A stretch of 64,000 nt of DNA from UTCFX2 sp002050125 (GCA_027494035.1 JAOSJQ010000001.1:3472001-3536000), one strand, 5' to 3'; shown: positions 18,082 through 28,297, counted from the stretch's first letter. Made by a program: numbers and translations. Notes: generated by a model from the sequence alone, not told the origin.

Positions 18082-18840
18082 ATGACCTTAACCATCACGA
18101 TCGCAAATCAAAAAGGGGGTGTCGGTAAAACCACTACAGCCGTGACTCTGGCGCACGGGCTTGTCCGAAAGGGGAAACGCGTGCTGCTGGTCGACCTGGA
18201 CCCGCAAGGTCAGTGTGCGACCATCCTTGGACTCAAACCTGAGCCAGGGGCTTTCAACTTACTTGTGTCAGAGCAGCCGCTCGGTCAGGTAATTCGCGCA
18301 ACCGATCGTGAGAATTTATTTGTCGTTCTCGGAGACCGAAAAACCGCGGTAGCCCAGACGGTTCTCAATGTTCAGCGTTCGCCAATCAGCTTCACCCAAA
18401 ATAAAATCTGCATTCCCGCAGCCAGAGACAGCATTGATTACGTCATTCTAGATACCTCTCCCTCGGTTGGCGAATTGCAGGAACAGGCTCTATGGGCAGC
18501 TGATGGAGTGCTCATCCCCTGTGCAGTGGATTATCTGGCTTCGGACGGCGTTTTTAACATTGCAATCACGCTAAAACGCATCCATGATGAATTAAAGTGG
18601 AAAGGCAGAATCCTGGGGATCCTGCCTACGTTTTACGATAGCGTAACCCGGGAAAGCAAAGCCACTCTTCAAGACTTGCAGAAGCGTTTCGGAAGCCTCC
18701 TGCTTCCGCCGATCCATCGGGCAACCGTTCTGCGCGAATGTGCCGTTGAAGGTAAGACCATTTTCGAATTGGACCCTTCCAGCCGGGCAGCCGAGCAATA
18801 CGACCAACTGGTGGGTTTTGTGAAAAGTTGGGAAAAATAA
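18082..18840 (+). CDS. ParA/Soj-type P-loop ATPase
   Basis: 252 aa with a deviant Walker A 'KGGVGKTT' at residues 11-18, Walker A' 'VLLVDLDPQG' and Walker B 'YVILDTSPS'. This family of dimerising ATPases positions plasmids, chromosomes or protein complexes. No ParB or parS-like array is adjacent, so partition is not supported; an 'orphan' ParA that positions membrane machinery is as likely. It follows the pentapeptide genes by 53 bases on the same strand. Confidence 0.88.
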   Translation: MTLTITIANQKGGVGKTTTAVTLAHGLVRKGKRVLLVDLDPQGQCATILGLKPEPGAFNLLVSEQPLGQVIRATDRENLFVVLGDRKTAVAQTVLNVQRSPISFTQNKICIPAARDSIDYVILDTSPSVGELQEQALWAADGVLIPCAVDYLASDGVFNIAITLKRIHDELKWKGRILGILPTFYDSVTRESKATLQDLQKRFGSLLLPPIHRATVLRECAVEGKTIFELDPSSRAAEQYDQLVGFVKSWEK

Positions 18841-18860
18841 CCACTCAGGCGGTTGTGTGG

Positions 18861-18904
18861 ATAAAAAATCAAGCTTCTATCTGATTTGAATGGAAGCTTG
18901 ATTT
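18861..18904 (-). terminator. Terminator of the small membrane protein gene, possibly bidirectional
   Basis: Perfect 12-base inverted repeat, AAATCAAGCTTC at 18866-18877 and GAAGCTTGATTT at 18893-18904, with a 15-base loop. On the minus strand the stem runs into a six-T stretch. It lies between the convergent ParA-type gene and the 19236 gene. Confidence 0.75.
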
Positions 18905-18936
18905 GCAGTTAAATAATGCCGTGCGGATCCCGCCGC

Positions 18937-19236
18937 TTAATCAGTAGATTGGCTTCCCTCATTCTCAGGCTGGTCTTCGTCCGCATGGCGGCGGCTGGAT
19001 TGCTTCGCGGCTGTTGGCGCAGTTTCACTTGTTTTCGGCTGCACATCCACGATTTCTTCTTCAGCTTTCTTCTCCCCGCGTACGGTGCGCGTCACCCAGT
19101 CTTCCGCGCTGGCTGCTGCCTTCCGAGTCGTATCCGCAACCTTCTCGGTGGTGTCATCAATCGGTTTGCTCAGGCGGCTGCGAGCGAGCAGGTAGCCAGC
19201 CACTCCTGCAATTAGAATAAAGAGTAACAATTCCAT
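18937..19236 (-). CDS. Small single-pass membrane protein
   Basis: 99 aa. One N-terminal helix (MELLLFILIAGVAGYLLARS), then a helical, Ala/Thr/Glu-rich tail ending in charged low-complexity sequence. Ribosome site AGGAGG six bases before ATG. General build resembles YtxH-like stress-associated proteins, but no diagnostic motif is seen. Its N-terminus is like those of the genes at 8961 and 8877. Confidence 0.6.
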   Translation of the reverse strand: MELLLFILIAGVAGYLLARSRLSKPIDDTTEKVADTTRKAAASAEDWVTRTVRGEKKAEEEIVDVQPKTSETAPTAAKQSSRRHADEDQPENEGSQSTD

Positions 19237-19289
19237 TGTGGGCCTCCTTTATATTTATACAGTCAATCTGTCTGCGCGTGATTTTTGGG

Positions 19290-19295
19290 ATTATA
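19290..19295 (-). promoter_or_regulatory. Candidate -10 element for the 19236 gene
   Basis: Consensus TATAAT on the minus strand, 54 bases before the ATG. No good -35 at 17 bases, so it is a weak call. Confidence 0.35.
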
Positions 19296-19359
19296 TCACA
19301 CGCATCGTTTGCGCTTTGCTTACACCCTCGGAAGGAAGACCATAACCAATTGGCTCGCG

Positions 19360-20526
19360 TTACGGTCCTGGCACGGGTGTAGACGTTGCTGTCGGGATTG
19401 TTGTAGGCGTAACTAGCCCGGCGCCCGGTGATATTAGGGAGGTCGGAGTAGGAGTGAGCGTCTGAGTCAATTCGAACTCGCCCGTTTGATCGCTCAACAT
19501 ATCCGGCAGCGGAAGGAGTAAGGGGTTGTTGTTGGGGAGAAGCATTACCCGTAAGTTTGGCGCAATTTTTTCGATATAGCGATACGTTAGAAGCTGCGCG
19601 TCCCCTGCCAATGCTTCCCTAATGAGGTTCAGGGCTGATTGTTCCGCCTGCGCTTTCAGCACAATAGCCGTCGCCTGGGCTGCGGCTTCGATCTCAATCG
19701 CGGCAGCGCGGCCGTCCGCCTCGATTTTAAGACGATCGCGCTCACCCTCTGCCAGTTTACGCATTTGTTCAGCCTGATATTCACGCTGCTGACGCTCCTG
19801 TTCAGCCACCTGCTTCATTTCAATAGCATTTGCATATTGGTCCGAAAACGCGATGTTCCGCAGCAGAAAACGACCAAGCACAAAACCGTTATCCGAAAAC
19901 GCATTGCGTAACAATTCTCCGAGATTCTCCTCCAGATTTTTCCGCTTTGAGCTGTTAATCTCGTCTGCTGTGAATTGCGAAACCTCGGTTCGGATGATCC
20001 CGCGCATCATCGGGCGGATAAAATCGTCGATGTAGCGCTTTTGCCAGTCAATGTGAACGCGAACCGCTTCGTTCGCATCGATCCGGTAGATCACCGAACT
20101 GTCCAGGTAAACCAATTGTCCATCCTCGGTTCGGGCAGAAATGGAATCCGCGCCTTGTTTTGATCCTTCAAACGGTTCCGTACTCATGGTATAAGTTTGC
20201 CAGTAGATGGGGTAGCGGACCACCCTTTCTGCCAGCGGGACGACAACATGCAAGCCAGAGCGCAGAGGCTGTTCGCGGTAACCATTCGGGCTGAGCACCG
20301 ATATGACGACCCCAACCTCCTGGGGCTCGATAAAAACTAAACTTGCGCTTAATAAAGAGAGCGTTATAGCAATGACCAGAGCAACGATAATACGCCAGGA
20401 CAAAAAGACCCGCAGCATACTGCGCATACCGCCGGCTTGATAGCCGCGCAACACCAACAGGATCACCACAAGCACAAACCAGAACCAGGCGATCACCGCC
20501 AGCAGATTGAGCATTTGATCGATCAT
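19360..20526 (-). CDS. SPFH/band 7 (prohibitin-like) membrane protein
   Basis: 388 aa. Two hydrophobic stretches at 8-30 and 45-67 precede the SPFH domain ('FIEPQEVGVVISVLSPNGYREQPL', 'GLHVVVPLAERVVRYPI'), followed by an Ala/Glu/Gln coiled coil (about 230-310) and a Thr/Pro tail. Such proteins form large ring assemblies at the membrane and act as scaffolds or protease modulators. No partner NfeD or FtsH gene is adjacent. Confidence 0.85.
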   Translation of the reverse strand: MIDQMLNLLAVIAWFWFVLVVILLVLRGYQAGGMRSMLRVFLSWRIIVALVIAITLSLLSASLVFIEPQEVGVVISVLSPNGYREQPLRSGLHVVVPLAERVVRYPIYWQTYTMSTEPFEGSKQGADSISARTEDGQLVYLDSSVIYRIDANEAVRVHIDWQKRYIDDFIRPMMRGIIRTEVSQFTADEINSSKRKNLEENLGELLRNAFSDNGFVLGRFLLRNIAFSDQYANAIEMKQVAEQERQQREYQAEQMRKLAEGERDRLKIEADGRAAAIEIEAAAQATAIVLKAQAEQSALNLIREALAGDAQLLTYRYIEKIAPNLRVMLLPNNNPLLLPLPDMLSDQTGEFELTQTLTPTPTSLISPGAGLVTPTTIPTATSTPVPGP

Positions 20527-20650
20527 ATGACCTTTTTCTATCCCAAACAGCAGCCCCAGGCGAGTTGAGAGGTATTTCCCAATTTATGGATCAATTATAC
20601 TGATTCTGGCTGCTATTGAAATGCGAACTTGGAAAATCACGTCATTTGTC

Positions 20651-22187
20651 TTAGCGATATAAAGGAATGCGCGCCTCGCAAACCACACTGTCAAACTCGC
20701 TTCCTGGTCGAAAAACAAGCTCCCAATCCTCACCCTTCGGAGTAATATCAAAAGCCAATCTCACGCGCCGCTTTTCTCCAGGCCCGATCACGTCCTGAAC
20801 CAATTCGCCCGCCCCCTCAATAAACAAATAACCGGTTGCCTCGCGGTTCAATTGATATTCTAACAGACGTTCTGCCAATCTGCCCTCCACAGAATAATCG
20901 CCATCCCAGACCATGATTGGCGCCTCGGTCTGATTTTGATAAAGGATATCAAGTATCAAAAACTGCCCCTCAGCGTGATGTTCAAACAAATCCCTTTGAA
21001 ATCGAGGGGCTTCGGTCAGCTTTATAGAAAATATCCCATCGCAGCCGTGCTCAAAAATGTAATCTGGGCCGGCGTCGGTCCGGCGGGGGTTGAAGTAACT
21101 TCAGGGTTAGCCAGCGCTGTGACAGCCGGGGTAGGCACACTTTTTCCGGTTTGGGAGAAATAGCTCGTGAGCGCATTGTATATGTAGTTCTGCCAAAGCA
21201 TGAGCATATCATCGTGATGATATTCATGGGTCCTGAATGTCTGGATAATCACGCGACCACCGAGACAACTCGCAAGCACTGCATTCTGATTCTTCTGGTT
21301 TGGGTTGGTTCCAGCAAGGAAAATCGGAGCGCTTTCATCGGTGGATATTGTAGAATCCCCTCCAGCAGATCGCCAATGTCGCCTGTCCAAATACGGCGCG
21401 CGTTTCTCAGCGCTGGGGGAATTGAATTCGGTCTGTTAAAGACAGGGTGATCCGGTTGAAGCCAGTAAAACACCCGTAGATTTGGCTCGAACCAATCCGT
21501 TTGAAAGCGAACTCCGCATCGATTCAGAAACTGACCGGCTTTGCCCCGCGGAGCGAGATCGAAATCCCAGTTCTCGACAATTGCCGCTGCCCCGCGGGCA
21601 ACGTGCGCGTCAATATATTCGAAGAATTCTCCTCCAAATTCGCGATTCGCCTCTGCGGCGGCAATGATCAGATCCCATTCCATGCCGGATAACAGTTGGG
21701 TCTTAAACCAACCTTTGGCGCTGCCCACGTCCAGATAAAAATAGCCGCCGGTATCCAGCGCCTCTTTCACAATTCGGATGTAAGGCGAGGCAGACATATC
21801 CTCGAATAACAAGATTCGCGCCGATTTCAATAGACGTTCGTCCGGATCAACCGGCAAGCCCGGCGTGACGCTGCTTTGGGGACTACTGGCAAGCGTCGCC
21901 ACGAGTCGAGCCTGGGCTGTTGCTGTGGTCAGGCTGGCATCCAGCGTGGATTGGGCAACCCGGGTTGAATCTCCCTGGCGCGCGATCGCAGTGAAAGCGC
22001 TGAGTGTCTCATAAAGGTCGGTTTGCTGTGCGTACAACGAGTCCAGCGTCGAACTCACCGGATCGCTCGATCTCAGACCGCGAAAAAAGTTACAGGAAAG
22101 TTGCACAACGATCACTAAAGAGAGGAGAGCAAACAGCCACTGCTTGAAGACCTTACGGCGATTGAGTGTTTGTGTTCGATCTTCCAA
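20651..22187 (-). CDS. Membrane-anchored DUF4350-like protein with C-terminal DUF4352-like domain, two frameshifts
   Basis: Three overlapping reading frames form one gene. TTG start at 22187 with GGAGGA upstream. Residues 15-35 are a membrane helix. A coiled segment and a Rossmann-like ligand domain follow ('SARILLFEDMSASPYIRIVKEAL', 'WDLIIAAAEANREFGGEF', 'GAAAIVENWDFD'), as in DUF4350/GATase-like proteins. Adding one base in the C-run 21357-21360 joins to 'DSTISTDESAPIFLAGTNP'. A second missing base near 21035-21037 joins to 'GIFSIKLTEAPRFQRDLFE', a DUF4352-like beta-sandwich to the end. No function known. Confidence 0.65.
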
Positions 22188-22286
22188 AGCCCGTCCTCCG
22201 TGGTCTTCACGGTAAATATCAAGGGTCGATTCAGTCCAGGGAACCGCAAATTATTCTATCAGATAAATCATGATATCATTGGCGAC

Positions 22287-23078
22287 ATGCCTCACACTGA
22301 CTATTCTCAATATATGGATTTCATCACCGAAACGGTCGTTCTGGCTGGCAAAATAACGCTGGGTTATTTTCAATCCGATTTGCAGCCAGAATACAAGAAC
22401 GATCGCTCACCCGTAACCATCGCTGATCGAAAGGCGGAGGAGTTCATTCGCAGCCGGATCGAGAAAACCTACCCGCGCCATGCAATCATAGGCGAGGAAT
22501 ATGGCGGAGAAGTAACTAGTTCCGCCAGTCACCGCTGGTTAATCGATCCAATTGACGGAACCAAATCGTTTATGCGCGGCATTCCGTTCTATGCTGTGCT
22601 CCTCGGGCTCGAGATTGAAGGGGGGGTCGAGGTTGGTGCAGCCTATTTTCCCGCCCTGGACGAACTGATCGCTGCCGCGAGCGGGTTTGGATGCTGGTGG
22701 AACGGACGCAAAGCGCGCCTCTCGCGAATCGCTAGCTTGAGCAGCGCCTATTTCTCAGCTTCCAGCCTGCAGACCTTTGTTCAAAACAACCAGAGACCGG
22801 TATTCGACCGGCTGTCAGCCCGGTGTTACCACCAGATAGGCTATGTCGATGCTTATGGGTATCTGGCGGTGGCAACCGGGCGGATTGAACTGATGATGGA
22901 CGCGGTGGTGTCAGTTTGGGATTGCGCACCCTTTCCCGCTATCTTCCGAGAAGTTGGCGGATATTTTGGCGACTGGCAAGGGAACGAGACGATTTACGCC
23001 GGGCGTTCGCTGGCGACCACCCGAATATTGCTGCCCGAGGTGCTCGAAACAATCCGCGACAGCTCTGCAGGCGCATAG
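22287..23078 (+). CDS. Inositol-monophosphatase family enzyme, histidinol-phosphatase-like
   Basis: 263 aa Mg-dependent phosphatase. Metal-binding motifs are complete: E in 'IIGEEYGG' (about residue 70), 'DPIDGTKSF' (about 87-95) and 'VSVWDCAPFPAIFREVGGYF' (about 212). The 'GTKSFMRGIPFYAVLLGLE' text is closest to HisN-type histidinol-phosphatases, though inositol-1-phosphatase is possible. Start chosen at the ATG before 'PHTDYSQYM'; no clear ribosome site. Divergent from the 22187 gene. Confidence 0.82.
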   Translation: MPHTDYSQYMDFITETVVLAGKITLGYFQSDLQPEYKNDRSPVTIADRKAEEFIRSRIEKTYPRHAIIGEEYGGEVTSSASHRWLIDPIDGTKSFMRGIPFYAVLLGLEIEGGVEVGAAYFPALDELIAAASGFGCWWNGRKARLSRIASLSSAYFSASSLQTFVQNNQRPVFDRLSARCYHQIGYVDAYGYLAVATGRIELMMDAVVSVWDCAPFPAIFREVGGYFGDWQGNETIYAGRSLATTRILLPEVLETIRDSSAGA

Positions 23079-23117
23079 CTCTGCGCGCGCGGTGGAAAAT
23101 AAGCGCCTCCCGACGAC

Positions 23118-23525
23118 TTATGTATCCTTCTGCTTTTCCACCGCGTCGGGGTCGTAGTCGCCCCATTTACCGCTGAACGAAGAAGCGAACATCATTGCGC
23201 TGATGCGGTCTGCCTGTTCAACCGCCTGGCGATGGAGCTCTTCACGCCGGGCTGCGGCATCTTCCTGAGGGGTTCTTTCGGTCGGTTTGGCTGAAAGGAT
23301 TGTCACCTGACGTGCGTCGCCCACAAAGTAGGGAATTTGCGCGCCAACCAGCGCTCCCAGGATAGCCTGCGCCAAAGGCGTGCCCTCGCCCAGAAACCCC
23401 GCCTGAAAATCCGCCTGATCGTCATCGACGATCACAAACTCCAGGCGTTCAGCCCCGTCTGTATAGCTTATTTCAACCTGGATCATGTATCCAGGCGCGA
23501 CCTGGGTTGGTTGTTCTTCGCTCAT
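23118..23525 (-). CDS. Stand-alone GreA/GreB C-terminal-like domain protein
   Basis: 135 aa. Residues 10-90 follow the FKBP-like C-terminal fold of transcript-cleavage factors: 'ISYTDGAERLEFVIVDDDQ', 'TPLAQAILGALVGAQIPY' and 'VTILSA', as in '.SPLGxALLGxxxGD'. The N-terminal coiled coil that reaches the RNA polymerase active site is missing, and the tail is helical and charged. Possibly a polymerase-binding factor like Rnk, but this is by analogy only. Confidence 0.55.
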   Translation of the reverse strand: MSEEQPTQVAPGYMIQVEISYTDGAERLEFVIVDDDQADFQAGFLGEGTPLAQAILGALVGAQIPYFVGDARQVTILSAKPTERTPQEDAAARREELHRQAVEQADRISAMMFASSFSGKWGDYDPDAVEKQKDT

Positions 23526-23575
23526 TCTCCTATTGATTATACACCAGCCATTTTTTGCTTTTCTTTTGCAGAGAT

Positions 23576-25430
23576 TTACAAACCGCTCTCCGCCTCGGCG
23601 CCGCCAGCCAACTCCCTTTGTGCTTGAAACTGACTGTTGTAAAGCCGATAATACACCCCTTGATGAGCCAGAAGCTGTTCGTGGGCTGAAAGCTCGGGCT
23701 GGCTGACTGCTCGTTCAACGATCTGCCCGCCTTCCAAAACCAGCAGTTGGTCGGCGTTGCGAATTGTGCTCAAGCGGTGGGCGATCACAAAGCTCGTCCG
23801 CCCAGACAGCAGGTTTTTCAACGCGCGTTGGATGAGCAATTCAGTTCGCGTGTCCACACTGCTCGTGGCTTCGTCCAAAATCAACAAGCGCGGTTCAGCC
23901 AGAATAGCGCGGGCAATTGCAATCAACTGGCGCTGTCCCTGACTCAGGTTGCGCCCTTGCTCGGATAGCTCAGTCTGGTAACCGTCCTGCAAATGAGCAA
24001 TAAAGCTTTCCGCGTTTGCCAATCTTGCCGCCTCGATCACCTCTTCATCCCGGGCTTCAAGCCGTCCGTAACGGATGTTTTCCATGATCGTCCCGCTGAA
24101 CAGGTATGTATCTTGTAGGACGATGCCCATCTGGCGCCGCAAGCTGGCGCGGGTGACCTCGCGCACATCGATTCCATCAATTTTCACCGCGCCCTCGGTC
24201 ACGTCAAAGAAACGTCCAATCAGGTTTGCCAGCGTGGTCTTGCCGGCGCCGGTCGGGCCAACAATGGCAACCGTCTGACCTGCCTCCGCTTGTAGATTAA
24301 TTTGGCGCAGAACCGGTTCGTCGGGTTTGTAAAAGAACGAGACATTTTCGAACTCCACCTGTCCTTTGATCGCCGGCATTTCACGTGCATCGGGTGCATC
24401 CACCAAATCAGGCTGCATATCTTCCAATTCGAATATCCGCTCCGCGCCCGCCAGCGCAGATTGAAGCTGCGCGTAAAGCGTGGCGATTTGCTGAATGGGC
24501 TGAAAAAAACGCCTGACATAGATGATAAAAGATACGATGAAGCCCCACCGATATTAGCGGCGGGCTCTGCAAGGCAAGATAACCGCCATAGCCCAAAACA
24601 ATCGCCAAACCCAGCGCGCTCAGTACGTCCAGGATTGGCATAAAAGCCGCGGTGATGCCCTGAGCGCTAACATTGGCATCGCGGTTCAGGCGATTGAGTT
24701 CGTCGAACCGTTCGATGTTTTGATCCTCGCGCGCAAATGCTTGCGTAACCCGCACCCCAGAGATGTTCTCTTCCAAATCGGCGCTGACGCTGCCAATGGT
24801 CTTACGCGTGCGCCGAAATGCTAAGCGAGCGCGCCGCGAAAGGATCATTGAAGCGATGAGCATTAACGGCAGTATCAGGAAGGTCGCCAGGGCTAACTGC
24901 CAGTTCAGGCTAAACATCGCCGCGACGATCCCGACCAAGAGCAGGGCGCTGCTGAGCGCCTGGATCAGCCCGGCGTTGACCATCTGTCCAATCGTGTCCA
25001 CGTCGTTTGTGAGGCGGCTCATCAGATCGCCGGCTTCGTGTTGGCTGAAAAAGCGCAGCGAGAATGATTGGATGCGCTCAAAGACTTCAGTCCGCAATTG
25101 CAAAAGCACCTTATTGCCAATCACAATCATCGCCAGGAACTCGCCATAACGGGTCAACCAGGCGCCCACATATGCCGCGAACAGCAGCAACATGGTGGTG
25201 GTTAAGCCGCCGCGGTCCCCGGCGGTGATAAATTTATCAACCGCCCTGCCGATCAAATAGGGCGCGGCAAGCTGGAGTAACGTGTCAACGATGAGCAGCC
25301 CAACAATCCCAAGCAAGCCCAGCCAGTAAGGTTCGAAATACTTCGCCAGACGTTGCAGCGTCTGTTTTTGAGAGTGGGGTTTGTCATCCCGACCCTCAGC
25401 GAAATGGCGCATGTGCCCTCCGGCAAACAT
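23576..25430 (-). CDS. ABC exporter half-transporter B, with frameshift
   Basis: Start ATG at 25430 has AAGGAGGTG upstream and overlaps the stop of the partner gene (TGATG). Residues 30-330 are a six-helix exporter domain ('YWLGLLGIVGLLIVDTLLQL'). The nucleotide-binding domain has Walker A 'GPTGAGKTT', signature 'LSQGQRQ', Walker B 'LLILDEATSSVD' and H-loop 'IAHRLS'. The frames separate at the C-run 24543-24546; removing one base joins 'PLISVG' to 'FIVSFIIYVRRFF'. Pair arrangement suggests a heterodimeric drug or lipid exporter (MdlAB/BmrCD-like). Substrate unknown. Confidence 0.85.
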
Positions 25431-27369
25431 CAGAGCACCTCCTTTTCGCTTCCTGCGGCTTGATCGATTTCTGGGTTTTCTTCTTCGCAAAGATCCGGGA
25501 AAAGCTCGCAATCTCCCGAAAGTTGAGAACTGAAAATCTCGGCATAAATGGCTGAGTCGCGCATTAGATCGGCATGTTTTCCTTGCGCGACGACCGCGCC
25601 GTTATCAAGCACAATGATTTTATCTGCATTGCGAACCGTGCTGATGCGTTGTGCAATCACAAAGCTGGTGCGCCCATGCATCAAATATTTCAGGGCGCGT
25701 TGAATGCGCGCCTCCGTGTCCAAATCTACGTTGCTGGTGCTGTCGTCAAGGATCAAGATGCGCGGATCTAACAGCAGCGCCCGGGCAATCGCAATGCGTT
25801 GTTTCTGACCGCCTGAAAGGGTAACCCCACGCTCGCCAACGTGCGTATCGTATCCTTCAGTAAATTCCATAATGAAGTCATGCGCTTCGGCTGCTTTTGC
25901 CGCTGCAATAACCGTGTCCAGGCTGGCTCCAGGGCGCCCATAAGCGATGTTCTCCTGCACTGTTCCAGTAAACAGAGTGGTCTCCTGCATGACCATCCCA
26001 ATTTGAGATCGCAGCGAGTCAAGCGCGACATCCCGCACGTCGATCCCATCAATTGTGACTTTGCCGCGTGTTACATCGTAGAAACGCGGGATTAAATTGA
26101 TGACCGTGCTCTTGCCAGAACCAGTAGCCCCCAAGAGCGCAATCACTTCGCCCGGTTCGGCTGTGAACGATACATTCTTCAATACCCACTCTTCTACTGG
26201 CGGCGCGGCGGGCGCCTCCGAACCGCCCATCCCCAGACCCATCCCCATGCCCATTCCCCCAAACCGCCCATTGAAGACTTGCGCCCCCTCTTTCTGCCAT
26301 TCTTCTCAATTGCAACGTCTTTTAGTGACTGCTTGTAGTACGAAAACCAGACCTCATCAAAGCGCACCCGCCCCTGCACCACCGGCAGGCTCAGCGCTTC
26401 AGGCTTTTCAACTACTTCGGATTGCACATCCAAAATCTCAAAAACCCGCTCGGCGCTCGCCCCAGCCTGAGAGATCATCGCGATGATCATTCCCAGCATC
26501 AGAACCGGGAAAGTGGCAAGCATTAAATAGCTTTGAAACGCCACCAACTCACCAATCGTCAGTCTTCCATCAATGACTTGAAAACCGCCCATCCACACAA
26601 CTGCCAGAGTCCCCAGGTTGGAAATCAAGAACACCAGCGGAAAAGCTGCTGCGATCAGCTTCCCCACTTCGATCGTCTGGTCGGTCAAGATCCGGTTAGC
26701 GGTAGAAAAACGTTTCATTTCATATGGCTCGCGTGCAAAGGCTTGCACTACGCGCACACCAGCCAGATTCTCCTGTAAGATTGTGTTCAGATTTGCGATG
26801 AACTGCTGGACTTTGGAAAAGAGCGGAAAAGCCCGCGTGGTGAAGAAGAAGAAAACCAACATTGTGGCGGGGATCAGCACCAGCACGATCAATGAGAGTT
26901 GCCAATCGAGACTCACCAATAGCGCCAGGCTGCCGAAGAGCATGATTAAAGCGGTGATGAACATAATGAAACCGCGTCCCACAAACATCTGGATGCGGTC
27001 CACATCGCTGGTCGCGCGCGTAAGTAATTGTCCGGTCTGAGCCCGGTCATGATAGCCAAATGAGAGTTTCTGAATCTTATGGTAGAGCGCATTACGCATG
27101 TCGTAAGCGACGTTCTGAGAAGCTTTAGCGGACCAATATTCCTGTAAAAACGTAAAGATTGCGCGAAATATTGCCACACCGACGATTGCCAGCGCGCCCC
27201 ATATAATGAAACTCGGCGCTCTGCCATCGATACCGTTGTCAATGATGCGCTGGGTCAGGGCTGGAATAACGAGATTGAGCCCCGCTGCAAGCAGCAACGT
27301 GAGGAAAATCCCGATGGTCAAAAGCCAATATGGTCGTAAATATCCAAGTGCTCTTTTGAGCGACGTCAT
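25430..27369 (-). CDS. ABC exporter half-transporter A, with frameshift and Gly-Met linker
   Basis: First gene of the exporter pair. TM domain residues 10-310 ('YWLLTIGIFLTLLLAAGLNLV'). The nucleotide-binding domain shows Walker A 'GATGSGKST', signature 'LSGGQKQ' and Walker B 'ILILDDSTSNVD', in which the catalytic Glu is replaced by Asp, as in the degenerate half of heterodimeric exporters. The frame breaks in the C-run 26284-26288; one more base joins 'NGRKRG' to 'AQVFNGRFGG'. Immediately after this lies a Gly/Met repeat (GMGMGMGLGMGG) inserted within the start of the ATPase domain. Confidence 0.83.
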
Positions 27370-27390
27370 TTATTTCTCCATAACGATAGA

Positions 27391-27561
27391 TTAATCCAGC
27401 GGATCAGCCAGACGTCTGATCCGCTCTACGAGGCTGACTGAGGCGTCGATATCCAAGTCAAGACCCAGGTAAAGCTGCCCCGCCCCCCACACTGACGGTT
27501 CAAAGCACAGGATCGCAGCAAACTGATCCAGGGGCTGATCGCATTTTTGCTTCTTGGGGTC
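27391..27561 (-). pseudogene. Open C-terminal gene remnant
   Basis: A frame without start codon, from a TGA at 27564 to TAA at 27391, reads like real protein: 'FEPSVWGAGQLYLGLDLDI' then 'SLVERIRRLADPLD'. No ATG, GTG or ribosome site is seen, so it is probably the end of a gene whose beginning is lost or lies in another frame. Not recognised. Confidence 0.3.
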
Positions 27562-27647
27562 TCAGTGGGAAATGAGTTGTTCCAAAATAATTGACCCAGG
27601 TCAGAATTCGACGTGGGTCAGAATATATCACGCGGGCAAGACGGACG

Positions 27648-27842
27648 TCAACCCATATCAGATAATAATTTTGGAAGACGAATACAATACAAACGGGCTG
27701 GATCAGTTATCCGCTGTCGATCCTCACAACTACCGCACATCAGCCGTGGAGGAAAAACCGGTTTTCCACAACTGGAACAAACTCTCCCAGCCAATCGGTA
27801 CCGCTGCTTGCGCAGGCGCCAATGAACTGGGTTTCTAAACAT
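27648..27842 (-). CDS. Zinc-ribbon fragment like DUF35/ChsH2 N-terminus
   Basis: 64 aa. 'WRLRKQRYRLAGRVCSSCG', then 'FPPRLMCGSC', is the rubredoxin-like ribbon that precedes an OB-fold in acyl-CoA-associated DUF35 proteins. The OB-fold is missing; sequence after the ribbon is not family-like and stops at 27648. It therefore looks like a truncated gene. The region between here and 27391 holds no other supported gene. Confidence 0.45.
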   Translation of the reverse strand: MFRNPVHWRLRKQRYRLAGRVCSSCGKPVFPPRLMCGSCEDRQRITDPARLYCIRLPKLLSDMG

Positions 27843-27844
27843 TT

Positions 27845-28297
27845 CTAACTCTCGCGTGCTTGCTTGAAGTAATGTATGCTGGATGATGACAGTCCACCGC
27901 CAATCCCGATATACATGATGGCAAGCAAGTGTTTGGGGATGGGAGAATAGACTCTAAGATAGATACCCAAGGCGATCATGAAAATGACCAGCGGGTACGT
28001 CTTCCACGCCTGGAAAGCAAACAGACAGATGCGCTCTCCTTCCATCGCAAGAATCCGGCGGACATTCTTCTTCGCCATCTTAGAGAAACCAAAGAAGTAG
28101 ATCAACGAAGCCAGCCCGATGCCGCCCAATATGATCAGCAAAGCTGTCGAAAGTGATAAAGGCTTCAACCAGCGTGAGGCGAAGCCAATGAGCATAATCC
28201 CTACACCCATCCACATGATGCCAGCCGAAAGATACAACCAGGTCTTTGTAACCGCAGGTTTTAACCGGTGCAGGGAAGAGGTCTGCTTATAAACCAT
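27845..28297 (-). CDS. Four-helix membrane protein, unknown
   Basis: 150 aa with four hydrophobic segments ('WLYLSAGIMWMGVGIMLIGF', 'TALLIILGGIGLASLIYFFGF', 'YPLVIFMIALGIYLRV', 'LLAIMYIGIGGGL'). Overlaps the haem O synthase stop by 11 bases, so it is translated with it. Family not recognised. Confidence 0.65.
   Translation of the reverse strand: MVYKQTSSLHRLKPAVTKTWLYLSAGIMWMGVGIMLIGFASRWLKPLSLSTALLIILGGIGLASLIYFFGFSKMAKKNVRRILAMEGERICLFAFQAWKTYPLVIFMIALGIYLRVYSPIPKHLLAIMYIGIGGGLSSSSIHYFKQARES

Noticed and set aside
18082..18840. Replication origin or plasmid partition locus next to the ParA-type gene
   Set aside because: No ParB gene, iterons, parS-like repeats or DnaA-box cluster were seen nearby.
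27554..27838. 94-codon plus-strand ORF in the zinc-ribbon region
   Set aside because: The minus strand has the CxxC ribbon motif; the plus frame shows no family text or ribosome site.
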